This document shows positions 16,690 to 24,091 of a stretch of 64,000 nucleotides of DNA, piece after piece. Source of the DNA: CAWINH01 sp963837425 (GTDB taxonomy: Bacteria > Chloroflexota > Limnocylindria > QHBO01). The notes under the pieces are model-generated. The model was not told the DNA's origin. It saw nothing but the letters and a program-made list of their open reading frames with translations, and did no database searches. The position numbers and the translations under genes were made by a program. Where the stretch lies: the NCBI GenBank assembly GCA_963837425.1, contig CAWINH010000006.1, positions 248,001 through 312,000 of the forward strand, read 5' to 3'. Position 1 is the stretch's first letter; each line of letters opens with the position of its first letter.

Positions 16690-17821
16690 GCGCCCGGCGC
16701 CGCTCGTCCTGCTCCCCGCCGGGGCGCCAACCGAGCCGTCCTTCGGTTCCCAAGCCGCGGTCCTCGAGACGGGGCGCCGGCTCCTGGCGGCGGAGCTGTC
16801 GCGACGGTTCTCGGCACTTGGCGCAGCCGTGCGGCCGCTCCCGCCGGACGAGTCCGCTGACGTGAAGACATTCCACTGGGGGCGCTGGTTCGTCGGCGCC
16901 GCCCGGCGTGAGCTGGCCGCTGCCTCCGCGTCCGACGGTGAGCCGGACGCGATCGGCTTCGCCGGCGCCGGGTCGCTCGCCCTGGCCGGGGACACCCTGC
17001 TGGACGAGCTGCTCTCGCCGATCCCGGGCGAGTTCGTGGCCAACAACCGCTACAGCGCGGACGCCTTCGTCGTCGCCGGCGACCTCGGCCGCGCCCTCGA
17101 CGCGTTGGCCACCTGTCCCACCGACAACCTCGCTCCGCGCGTCCTGGCCGACGCGGGCTTCGCCATCCGCGACCTCTCGGGCTCGCCCTGGTCGCGGTTC
17201 GACGTCGACACGCCGCTCGACCTCGCGCTCCTCCGTCTCGCCTCCCGCCTCCCCGGAGTTCGCGCCCTCGATCCCACCCTGGCCGGTTTCCTCGAGATGG
17301 CCACCCTGCCCGGCGGCGGCCGGCTCGAGGTCCCCCGCCTCGGGGAGCTCGGCGAGGTGGTGCGGGATCGGGACGCGGAGCTCGTGCTCGCCGGACGGGT
17401 GCCGGCCAGCACGCTGGCCTGGCTCGAGACGGAGACGGCGTGCCGCGTGCGCGCCTTCGTCGAGGAGCGCGGGATGCGTGCGGCGCCGGGTGGCACCCCT
17501 CGCTCGCTCCTCGCGTACCTGCTGCGAGACGCCGGTCCGGGTCGGCTCGTGAACGAGCTGGCGCATCTTGGTGACGGGGTGATCCTCGACAGCCGGGTGC
17601 TGATGGCCGCGCGGGCGGGCTCCGCGGACGCCGCGGCCTGGCCGCCGGCCGAGGAGCGGTTCGCCTCGGACTTCGGGGACGCCGCGCGAGTCTCGACGTC
17701 GTGGCTCGCCGAGCTCACCCGCGCCGCGGCCGAGGCGCCGGTGCCCGTGCTGCTCGGCGGCCACGGGCTCGTCAGCGACGGGATCCGAATCCTCGTCGGA
17801 ACGGCCTGGCTCGGCCACTGA
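16682..17821 (+). CDS. Unknown protein, possibly nucleotidyltransferase-fold
   Basis: 379 residues; GTG start overlaps the previous gene by 8 bp. I do not recognise a characterised family. The region DNLAPRVLADAGFAIRDLSG followed by RFDVDTPLDLALL resembles the end of a MobA/CofC-like nucleotidyltransferase (their pattern is V/I-D-T-P-x-D-L), and a short NNRYSADAFVV segment precedes it. The C-terminal ~150 residues are Ala/Arg-rich and uninformative. If the resemblance is real it would transfer a nucleotide to a cofactor precursor; this is a guess. Confidence 0.6.
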   Translation: MAERPAPLVLLPAGAPTEPSFGSQAAVLETGRRLLAAELSRRFSALGAAVRPLPPDESADVKTFHWGRWFVGAARRELAAASASDGEPDAIGFAGAGSLALAGDTLLDELLSPIPGEFVANNRYSADAFVVAGDLGRALDALATCPTDNLAPRVLADAGFAIRDLSGSPWSRFDVDTPLDLALLRLASRLPGVRALDPTLAGFLEMATLPGGGRLEVPRLGELGEVVRDRDAELVLAGRVPASTLAWLETETACRVRAFVEERGMRAAPGGTPRSLLAYLLRDAGPGRLVNELAHLGDGVILDSRVLMAARAGSADAAAWPPAEERFASDFGDAARVSTSWLAELTRAAAEAPVPVLLGGHGLVSDGIRILVGTAWLGH

Positions 17822-17859
17822 CCGCAGGGCCCGCGGCCGACGCGCCGCAGGTGGACTGC

Positions 17860-17865
17860 TAGACT
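17860..17865 (+). promoter_or_regulatory. Candidate -10 element of the nuoABCD... operon
   Basis: TAGACT, 124 nt before the nuoA ATG. The same hexamer appears before the sortase-like gene and (as TAGAAT) before nuoJ, which supports it as the local -10 consensus. No clear -35. Confidence 0.45.
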
Positions 17866-17870
17866 GTCAT

Positions 17871-17941
17871 CGAGGCGGAAACGCCTGAGAAACGCAACGT
17901 GAAGAAGCCGCCAGACGCGCGAGCCAGCGGCGGATGCCTCG
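17871..17941 (+). ncRNA. Candidate structured 5' leader of the nuo operon
   Basis: Within the 168-bp gap before nuoA, CGAGGC (17871-17876) can pair with GCCTCG (17936-17941) to close a domain of about 70 nt. Inside it a short hairpin AGGCG-GAAA-CGCCT with a GNRA loop (17873-17886) competes for the same 5' bases, and a GCCGCC/GGCGG helix can form in the middle. Two mutually exclusive pairings of one strand are what a regulatory leader would need, but no known riboswitch consensus was recognised. Confidence 0.3.
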
Positions 17942-17989
17942 GAGTGCGCCGCCCGCATCGGCCCGCCTGTCGAGCGCAACGGAGCTGAC

Positions 17990-18349
17990 ATGGACCAGAC
18001 CGGGTTGATCTACGTCCTGGGATTTGGGTTCGCCGCGACCACCTTCGTCTTCGCGACGATCCTCTTCTCGTGGCTGATCACCCACCGGCGCCACCGACCG
18101 CAGAAGGGGCTGCCGTACGAGTGCGGGATCGACACGATCGGCGACACCTGGAGCCGGTTCGGTCTCGCGTTCTACCTGTACGCGCTCCTGTTCGTCGCCT
18201 TCGACGTGGAGATCATCTTCGTCTACCTGTGGGCGATCACGGTGCGTGCCGTGGCCGGGCAGGGGATCATCGCCATCGGCCTGTTCCTCGTCATCCTCCT
18301 GTTCGGTGAGCTCTACGCCTGGCGGAAGGGAGACCTGCGATGGCAGTAG
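17990..18349 (+). CDS. nuoA: NADH-quinone oxidoreductase subunit A
   Basis: 119-residue membrane subunit of complex I with three membrane segments. The conserved loop KGLPYECGIDTIGDTWSRF and the FDVEIIFVYLWA segment with its acidic pair (D-V-E) are visible. It helps to seal the quinone chamber between the peripheral arm and NuoH. First gene of the first nuo block. Confidence 0.95.
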   Translation: MDQTGLIYVLGFGFAATTFVFATILFSWLITHRRHRPQKGLPYECGIDTIGDTWSRFGLAFYLYALLFVAFDVEIIFVYLWAITVRAVAGQGIIAIGLFLVILLFGELYAWRKGDLRWQ

Positions 18350-18433
18350 AGGATCGAGAGCGGACCGGGCGCCACGTCGCCCATCGTCATTCCCGACCAG
18401 GCGGCGGGCGACGAGCTGCTCCGCGAGTTCGGG

Positions 18434-18976
18434 ATGGAGGAGCATCCGAAGGGCGGCTTCCACGGCCTGCTCGAGGTGATCCCGACCCGCGCGGACTGGC
18501 TGCTGGACCTGATCCGGGCCAACTCCCTGTGGCCGCTCCTGTCGGGCCTGTCGTGCTGCGCCATCGAGATGATGAGCACGGCCACCGCCAAGAACGACAT
18601 CGACCGATTCGGGATGTTCCCGTTCCGCGCCAGCCCGCGGCAGGCGGACGTCCTGATCGTGGCGGGAACCCTGACGACGAAGATGGCCGGGCCGCTCGTG
18701 CGCCTGTGGGAGCAGATGCCCGAGCCGAAGTGGTGCGTGGCGATGGGCACCTGCACGACGAGCGGCGGTCGCTTCAAGCGCAGCTACAGCGTCGTCCAGG
18801 GCGTGGATCGGGTCATGCCCGTGGACGTCTACGTCCCCGGCTGCCCGCCGCGACCGGAGGGCCTGATCTACGGCCTCGTGAAGCTCCAGGAGCTCGTGAA
18901 GCAACGCCGTGGCCAGTGGCCCACCTACGTCGACCGCGGCCCGCAGCGCATCGCGTGGGAAGGAGACGTGCGCTGA
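18434..18976 (+). CDS. nuoB: NADH-quinone oxidoreductase subunit B (N2 cluster); 5' end uncertain
   Basis: 180 residues from the ATG at 18434. Ligands of the terminal 4Fe-4S cluster N2 are present: the tandem cysteines in LSCCAIEMM, one in GTCTTSGGRF and one in VPGCPPRPE. It passes electrons to quinone. The start is doubtful. The frame is open without interruption from the nuoA stop (84 bp) but has no usual start codon and no ribosome-binding site before 18434. A well-placed site (GGGAG) and ATG at 18340 are in the wrong frame, so a one-base insertion may have broken the true N-terminus. Confidence 0.92.
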   Translation: MEEHPKGGFHGLLEVIPTRADWLLDLIRANSLWPLLSGLSCCAIEMMSTATAKNDIDRFGMFPFRASPRQADVLIVAGTLTTKMAGPLVRLWEQMPEPKWCVAMGTCTTSGGRFKRSYSVVQGVDRVMPVDVYVPGCPPRPEGLIYGLVKLQELVKQRRGQWPTYVDRGPQRIAWEGDVR

Positions 18977-19548
18977 CCGCCCCCGCAGCCGCCGGGGCGC
19001 TGGTCCGCGCCCTCACCGAACGCCATCCGGAGCTCGCCGCCGGCCTGTGGACGGACCCCGACACCGTCGAGATCACGGTGCCCGGGGACCGGAACGTCGA
19101 GCTGCTCCGCGAGCTCCGGGACGACCCGGACCTCCACTTCTGGTACCTGGCCGATGCCGCCGCCGTGGACTACGGTCCCGGCGAGCGCTTCGAGGTCGTC
19201 TACCACCTCTATTCCGATCGCCATCCGGCCTGGCTGCGCGTGCGGGCCACGGTCGACCGCGGCAGCCCGCACATCCCGACCATCACCGGTCTGTGGCCCG
19301 GCGCGATGTTCCACGAGCGCGAGATGTACGACATGATGGGGATCGTCTTCGACGGGAACCGGGACCTGCGGCGCATCTTCATGTCGCCCGACTACCGCAG
19401 CTTCCCGCAGCGCAGGGACTTCCTGCTCCCCGATGACGCGGCCGACTCGCCGGCGGCCGGCGTGAACCCGCTCGAACGGCCGGAGACCTGGGAGCTGTCG
19501 CAGGTCACCCGCGAGCTCGGCGACGAGAGCCCAGGGGGCGCAACGTGA
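18973..19548 (+). CDS. nuoC: NADH-quinone oxidoreductase subunit C, probable CTG start
   Basis: 191-residue 30-kDa subunit of the peripheral arm. The family signature is clear around ITGLWPGAMFHEREMYDMMGI, followed by LRRIFMSPDYRSFPQRRDF. No ATG, GTG or TTG lies upstream of the conserved start; the first in-frame GTG (19078) would remove about 35 residues. A CTG at 18973 overlaps the nuoB stop (CTGA) and has AAGGAG 8 nt upstream, so I take it as the start. The end overlaps nuoD by 4 bp. Confidence 0.9.
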   Translation: MTAPAAAGALVRALTERHPELAAGLWTDPDTVEITVPGDRNVELLRELRDDPDLHFWYLADAAAVDYGPGERFEVVYHLYSDRHPAWLRVRATVDRGSPHIPTITGLWPGAMFHEREMYDMMGIVFDGNRDLRRIFMSPDYRSFPQRRDFLLPDDAADSPAAGVNPLERPETWELSQVTRELGDESPGGAT

Positions 19549-20828
19549 CGACGACCGATCGCGAGACGGAGATCCGCGACCCGATCGACCTCGACCGGGA
19601 AGAGGAGGCGCGCCTGCAGGCGGCCGCCGGCCTGGGCCCGCAACGTCCGGCATCGGTGGAGTACGCCGGCTTCGACACGGTCAGCGTCCCGGATCGGCCG
19701 CCCCAGACCGAGCGCGAGCGAGAGCTCTTCACCCTCGACGAGGGCGAGATGCTCATGAACATGGGGCCGCAGCACCCCTCCACGCACGGCGTCATGCGGC
19801 TGCTCCTCAAGGTCCGCGGCGAGATCGTCACCGACATCGACCCCGTGCTCGGCTACCTCCATCGCGGGATCGAAAAGCTCTGCGAGAACGCGACCTACAC
19901 GACGGTCCTTACCTACGTCGATCCCATGGACTACATGTCCTCGATGCACAACGAGCACGCCCCGGCGATCGCCTTCGAGAAGCTGTACGGGATCCGCGCC
20001 CCGCGGCGGGCCGAGTACATCCGCGCCCTCGTCGTGGAGCTGAACCGCGTCTTCAGCCACGGCCTGATGGTGGGCTTCCTGGCCCTCGACATGGGCGGCA
20101 TCACGCCGATCCTCTACGGCTTCATCAACCGCGACGAAACGGTCGAGCTGCTCGCGGCCATCAGCGGCCAGCGGATGCTCTTCAACTTCTTCCGGGTCGG
20201 CGGGGTGAACTGGGACGTCAACGACGAGTTCATCAACCGCCTCTCGCGCTGGCGCGTGAACATCGGCAAGGCGATCCGGGACAACGAGGCGCTCGTCACC
20301 CAGAACGAGATCTTCACCGCGCGGACCAGGGGGATGGGCAGGCTCTCAGCGGAGCAGGCCATTGGCCTCGGCGTCTCGGGGCCGAACCTCCGTGCGTCGG
20401 GGGTCCCGTTCGACGTGCGCAAAGCGCACCCCTACTCGATCTATTCGGAGCTCGAGTTCGAGGTCGTAACCCAGCAGGGGGGCGACGTGTACGCGCGTTA
20501 CCTCCAGCGCATCGCCGAGCTCAAGCAGAGCCTGAGCCTGATCGACCAGATCGTGGATCGCATGCCGCACGGCCCGGTGCAGGCCCAGGTGCCGGGGATC
20601 ATCCGACCGCGGCCGGGACGGGCGTACGCGGCGATCGAATCGCCGCGCGGCCTGTACTCCGTCTACGCCATCAGCGACGGCGGCCCGACTCCGTACCGCT
20701 TCCGGATGCGCGACCCGAGCTACGTGTCGCTGCAGGTGATGCCGGTCCTCATGCCCGGTCATCTCGTCGCCGACACGATGGCGATCATGGCCAGCCTGGA
20801 CCCGATCATGGGCGGGGTGGACAAGTAG
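19545..20828 (+). CDS. nuoD: NADH-quinone oxidoreductase subunit D
   Basis: 427-residue 49-kDa subunit that forms the quinone site with NuoB. The MNMGPQHPSTHGVMR motif (quinone-site histidine), YVDPMDYMSSM (site tyrosine), and the C-terminal IESPRGLYSVYAISDGG are typical. The first ~65 residues are a non-conserved acidic extension. GTG start overlaps the nuoC stop. Confidence 0.95.
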   Translation: MTTTDRETEIRDPIDLDREEEARLQAAAGLGPQRPASVEYAGFDTVSVPDRPPQTERERELFTLDEGEMLMNMGPQHPSTHGVMRLLLKVRGEIVTDIDPVLGYLHRGIEKLCENATYTTVLTYVDPMDYMSSMHNEHAPAIAFEKLYGIRAPRRAEYIRALVVELNRVFSHGLMVGFLALDMGGITPILYGFINRDETVELLAAISGQRMLFNFFRVGGVNWDVNDEFINRLSRWRVNIGKAIRDNEALVTQNEIFTARTRGMGRLSAEQAIGLGVSGPNLRASGVPFDVRKAHPYSIYSELEFEVVTQQGGDVYARYLQRIAELKQSLSLIDQIVDRMPHGPVQAQVPGIIRPRPGRAYAAIESPRGLYSVYAISDGGPTPYRFRMRDPSYVSLQVMPVLMPGHLVADTMAIMASLDPIMGGVDK

Positions 20829-21845
20829 ATGGATCTCAGCCTGCTGCTCGGGATCGGGCGCTTCATCCTGGCCACCACCCTGCTCCTGGTCCTCACCATC
20901 CCCACCGCGTTCGTCATCATCCAGATGGAGCTCAAGGTGATCGCCCTCATGCAGCTCCGCCTGGGTCCGAACCGGGTCGGCCCGCGCGGGATGTTCCAGA
21001 GCACGATCCACGGCTTCAAGGTGCTCGCCAAGGAGGACGTCACTCCCGACCAGGCCGACCGGCCGACCTTCACCATGGCTCCCTGGATCGTCTATATGGC
21101 GGCCGCCATGAGCCTGCTCGTCATTCCGTTCGCGCCCGGGCTGGTGGCGTTCGACTCGCAGATCAGCGTCGTCTACTTCTTCGCGGTGCTGGGACTCTCG
21201 GTGGTCGGACTGCTGGTGGCCGGCTGGGCGAGCTACAACAAGTACTCGCTCCTCGGCGGCCTGCGCAGCGCGGCGCAGATGGTGAGCTACGAGATTCCGC
21301 TCACGCTGTCGGTGGTGGGGATCGTCATCCTCACCGGGTCCCTCTCGTTCACCGAGATCATCGCCTGGCAGGCGCAGCACGGCTGGACGGTCCTGTGGCA
21401 GATCCCGACCCTGGCCTTCCCGGTCTTCTACATCGCCGCGCTGGCCGAGATCAACCGCACCCCGTTCGACATGGTCGAGGCCGACTCCGAGATCGTGGCC
21501 GGCTTCGCGACCGAGTACTCGGGGATGCGCTTCGGGTTCTTCTTCTTCGCCGAGTACGTCGCCCTCTTCATCATGAGCGCGGCCATGGTCACCCTCTTCT
21601 TCGGCGGGTGGCTCGCGCCGTGGCCCTTCCCCGCGCAGCTCGACGGCTTCATCGGGACGCTCTACGGCCTCGTCTGGTTCTTCGGCAAGAGCTACTTCTT
21701 CGTGTTCGTCGCGGTCTGGCTGCGGACGACACTGCCGCGCGCCCGCGTCGACCAGCTCATGGGGCTGGCCTGGAAGGTCCTCCTGCCGCTGGCGCTCGTG
21801 AACCTGTTCATCACCGCGGGGATCGTCCTGTGGTTCAACCTGTGA
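20829..21845 (+). CDS. nuoH: NADH-quinone oxidoreductase subunit H
   Basis: 338-residue membrane subunit with about eight membrane segments that links the quinone chamber to the proton-pumping arm. Family motifs: QLRLGPNRVGPRG, EINRTPFDMVEADSEIVAGF (conserved acidic E-channel residues) and the late RTTLPRARVDQLMGLAW. Starts directly after the nuoD stop. Confidence 0.95.
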   Translation: MDLSLLLGIGRFILATTLLLVLTIPTAFVIIQMELKVIALMQLRLGPNRVGPRGMFQSTIHGFKVLAKEDVTPDQADRPTFTMAPWIVYMAAAMSLLVIPFAPGLVAFDSQISVVYFFAVLGLSVVGLLVAGWASYNKYSLLGGLRSAAQMVSYEIPLTLSVVGIVILTGSLSFTEIIAWQAQHGWTVLWQIPTLAFPVFYIAALAEINRTPFDMVEADSEIVAGFATEYSGMRFGFFFFAEYVALFIMSAAMVTLFFGGWLAPWPFPAQLDGFIGTLYGLVWFFGKSYFFVFVAVWLRTTLPRARVDQLMGLAWKVLLPLALVNLFITAGIVLWFNL

Positions 21846-21860
21846 GAGGGGCGTAGCGAG

Positions 21861-22697
21861 ATGGCAATCCCGGGCACCGGCATCGTCAAGGGGATGACCA
21901 CCACCCTGCGCAACCTGTTCGCGCCCAAGGTGACGCGCCAGTACCCCGATGAGCGGCCGCAGATGCCGGAACGCTGGCGCGGACGGCTGGACCTCATCTA
22001 CGACCCGTTCGGCGAGCACAAGTGCGAGGTCTGCTTCCAGTGCGCGCAGGTCTGCCCGGTCGAGGCCATCGACATGAGCGGCTTCGACGTGCAGGGCAAC
22101 CGGATCCGGTATGGCATGCCGGAGATCTACGACGAGCGCAAGGACCCGAACGCCTATCGGCGGGCCGGGCTTGCCGCGGAGCCGATGCGCAACGCGGCGC
22201 GCTGGGAGGAGGAGGTCGACGGCGCGTGGCTCGCCGACGTCATCGAAGGCTTCGGCGCGCGACCCGAGTCGCTCGTCGCGATCTTCACCGCCATCGAGCA
22301 GCGCTACGGTTACCTACCCGAGCGCGCGCTGCGCCAGGTGAGCGACACGATGACGATCCACTGGGCGCAGGTCTTCGGCGCCGCCGGGCTCGGCGGGTTC
22401 CGGCTGCTGCCGGCCGAGGGGCACCTCGTCACCGTCTGCACCTGCCCGGCCTGTTACTTCGCCGGCGGCGGCGAGCTTCTGGAGGCGATCAGCGAGGAGC
22501 TCGGCATCCGGCCCGGTGAGTCGACGTCGGACGGCGCGTTCAGCCTCGAGACCTCCGAGGAGGTCGGGGCCGGGGCGCTGGCGCCCGCGATCCGCATCGA
22601 CACGCTCGTCTACGGCCCGCTCGACGCCGAGCGGGCGCTCCACCTCATCTCCGAGCGTCGCCGCGCCCGTCGGCGCGCCGCGACGGCGGCGAGCTGA
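21861..22697 (+). CDS. Fused half-NuoI / NuoE-like protein
   Basis: 278 residues in two parts. Residues 1-100 look like the front half of NuoI: RWRGRLDLIYDPFGEHKC with one 4Fe-4S motif CxxCxxCxxxCP (C55, C58, C61, C65). The second motif that NuoI normally carries is absent. Residues 118-268 are NuoE-like (thioredoxin-fold 24-kDa subunit): helix region WLADVIEGFG, IEQRYGYLP, then CxxxxC (C193, C198). The second cysteine pair of the 2Fe-2S site is replaced (E234 and G238 in EEVGAGALAP, normally VECLGACGLAP). Cluster N1a is therefore probably missing or altered. It lies between nuoH and the NuoF-like gene, where nuoI would be expected. Confidence 0.85.
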   Translation: MAIPGTGIVKGMTTTLRNLFAPKVTRQYPDERPQMPERWRGRLDLIYDPFGEHKCEVCFQCAQVCPVEAIDMSGFDVQGNRIRYGMPEIYDERKDPNAYRRAGLAAEPMRNAARWEEEVDGAWLADVIEGFGARPESLVAIFTAIEQRYGYLPERALRQVSDTMTIHWAQVFGAAGLGGFRLLPAEGHLVTVCTCPACYFAGGGELLEAISEELGIRPGESTSDGAFSLETSEEVGAGALAPAIRIDTLVYGPLDAERALHLISERRRARRRAATAAS

Positions 22698-22701
22698 GGC
22701 G

Positions 22702-24069
22702 ATGACCACCGGCGGCGGGCTCTCCCCGCAGATCCACATCCTCCCCGGAGGCGAGCAGCGGCTGCTCGCCGACATCGGGCGCGTCGACCCCGACAGCCTC
22801 GCCTCGTATCGGGAGCATGGCGGTTACGGAGGGCTGGCCCGCGCCGTCGAGCAGCTAGGGGCCGCGTCGGTCGTCACCGAGATCGGCGACGCCGGCCTGC
22901 GCGGGCGCGGCGGTGGCGGCTATCCGACCGCCGAGAAGTGGCGGGCGGCCCGCGCCGCAGAGGGCGACCGCAAGGTCGTGGTCGCCAACCTGATGGGCGC
23001 CGATCCGACCGCCCTCGGCGATCGAGCGCTCGCCGAGGGAAATCCCCACCTCGTCCTCGAGGGCGTCCTCATCGCGGCCTTCGCGACCGGCGCCTCGGAG
23101 GCGATCATCGCCGTGCGCCGCGACTGGGAGCTCGCGATCAAGCGACTCCGCCAGGCCGCCGCCGAGGCGGAGGCCGCGAACCTCGCCGGCTACCTGGTGC
23201 TGGGCACCGACTTCTCCTGCGCGGTCTCGGTCTGGGAGGGATCCGGCGCGCTCGTCGCCGGGGAGGAGACGGCGCTCCTGGCCGCGTTGGCCGGGGACCG
23301 CGGGATGCCGACGATCCGACCGCCGTATCCGACCGAGCGCGGCCTGCTCGGCGCGCCGACGACGGTGCACAACGCCGAGACGCTGGCCCACGCCGCCTGG
23401 ATCCTGGGACACTCCGTCGAGGCCTTCGCCTCCGCCGGCGCGCACCACAGCGCCGGGACGCGGCTCGTCACGATTTACGGCAAGGTCGCCGAGCCCGGCC
23501 TGGTCGAGGTTCCGCTGGGGACGCCGATCCACCGCCTCATCGAGCTGGCCGGCGGCCCGACCGGCGAGACGAAGGCGGTCTTCGTGGGCGGCCCCGGTGG
23601 CGGCGCCCTCGGCGCGAACGAGCTCGAGATCGAGTACGACTACGAGCCGCTGCGTGCCGCGGGCGCCGGCCTCGGGATGGGGACGGTCCTCGTCACCGAT
23701 GCCGACACCTGCATGGTCGACACGGCGCGATTCTTCCTCGACTGGTCGGCACGCGAGGCGTGTGGCAAGGCGGTCCCCTGCCGGATCGGCACCCGCCGCC
23801 TCGTCGAGGCCCTCGATCGCATCCTGGCCGCCACGCCGCGGCCGGGCGACTTCGACCTGCTGCGCGACCTGTCGCGGAAGATGGCCGACACCGCGCTCTG
23901 TCACCTCGAGGCAAGGGCGCCAGGACCGATGCTCTCGACCCTCGCCCGCTTCGGCGATGAGTACCGCGCCCATGCAGAGCGCGGTGAATGCCTGTCCGGC
24001 TCGTGCGAGGTGCCCCGCGTCTCGCCACTCATCGCGGTGCACACCGGCATCGGCCAATCGGGATCCTGA
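22702..24069 (+). CDS. NuoF-like protein with altered NADH/FMN and N3 residues
   Basis: 455 residues with the overall layout of the 51-kDa subunit: the glycine-rich GRGGGGYPTAEKW (68-80), GEETALLAAL (188-196), APTTVHNAETLA (218-229), a SLBB-like region and a C-terminal Fe-S helical domain. Two key places differ from active NuoF. The NxDExEPGxxKDR loop that holds FMN/NADH reads NLMGADPTALGDR (96-108), and the N3 motif CGKCxPC reads CGKAVPC (C354, A357, C360), with the distant fourth cysteine C400 kept. NADH oxidation at this site is therefore doubtful. ATG 4 nt after the previous stop. Confidence 0.87.
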   Translation: MTTGGGLSPQIHILPGGEQRLLADIGRVDPDSLASYREHGGYGGLARAVEQLGAASVVTEIGDAGLRGRGGGGYPTAEKWRAARAAEGDRKVVVANLMGADPTALGDRALAEGNPHLVLEGVLIAAFATGASEAIIAVRRDWELAIKRLRQAAAEAEAANLAGYLVLGTDFSCAVSVWEGSGALVAGEETALLAALAGDRGMPTIRPPYPTERGLLGAPTTVHNAETLAHAAWILGHSVEAFASAGAHHSAGTRLVTIYGKVAEPGLVEVPLGTPIHRLIELAGGPTGETKAVFVGGPGGGALGANELEIEYDYEPLRAAGAGLGMGTVLVTDADTCMVDTARFFLDWSAREACGKAVPCRIGTRRLVEALDRILAATPRPGDFDLLRDLSRKMADTALCHLEARAPGPMLSTLARFGDEYRAHAERGECLSGSCEVPRVSPLIAVHTGIGQSGS

Positions 24070-24076
24070 TCACGGC

Positions 24077-24082
24077 TAGCAT
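24077..24082 (+). promoter_or_regulatory. Candidate -10 element before the NuoG/GltD-like gene
   Basis: TAGCAT, 9 nt before the ATG of the flavoprotein gene, overlapping a GGGGAG that could be a ribosome-binding site. It could be an internal promoter or chance; the gene also follows NuoF by only 22 bp. Confidence 0.25.
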
Positions 24083-24091
24083 GGGGAGCAG

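Noticed and set aside
18340..18972. Upstream extension of nuoC to ATG 18340
   Set aside because: The added 211 residues are a shifted reading of nuoB; only the part from about 18,973 matches NuoC.
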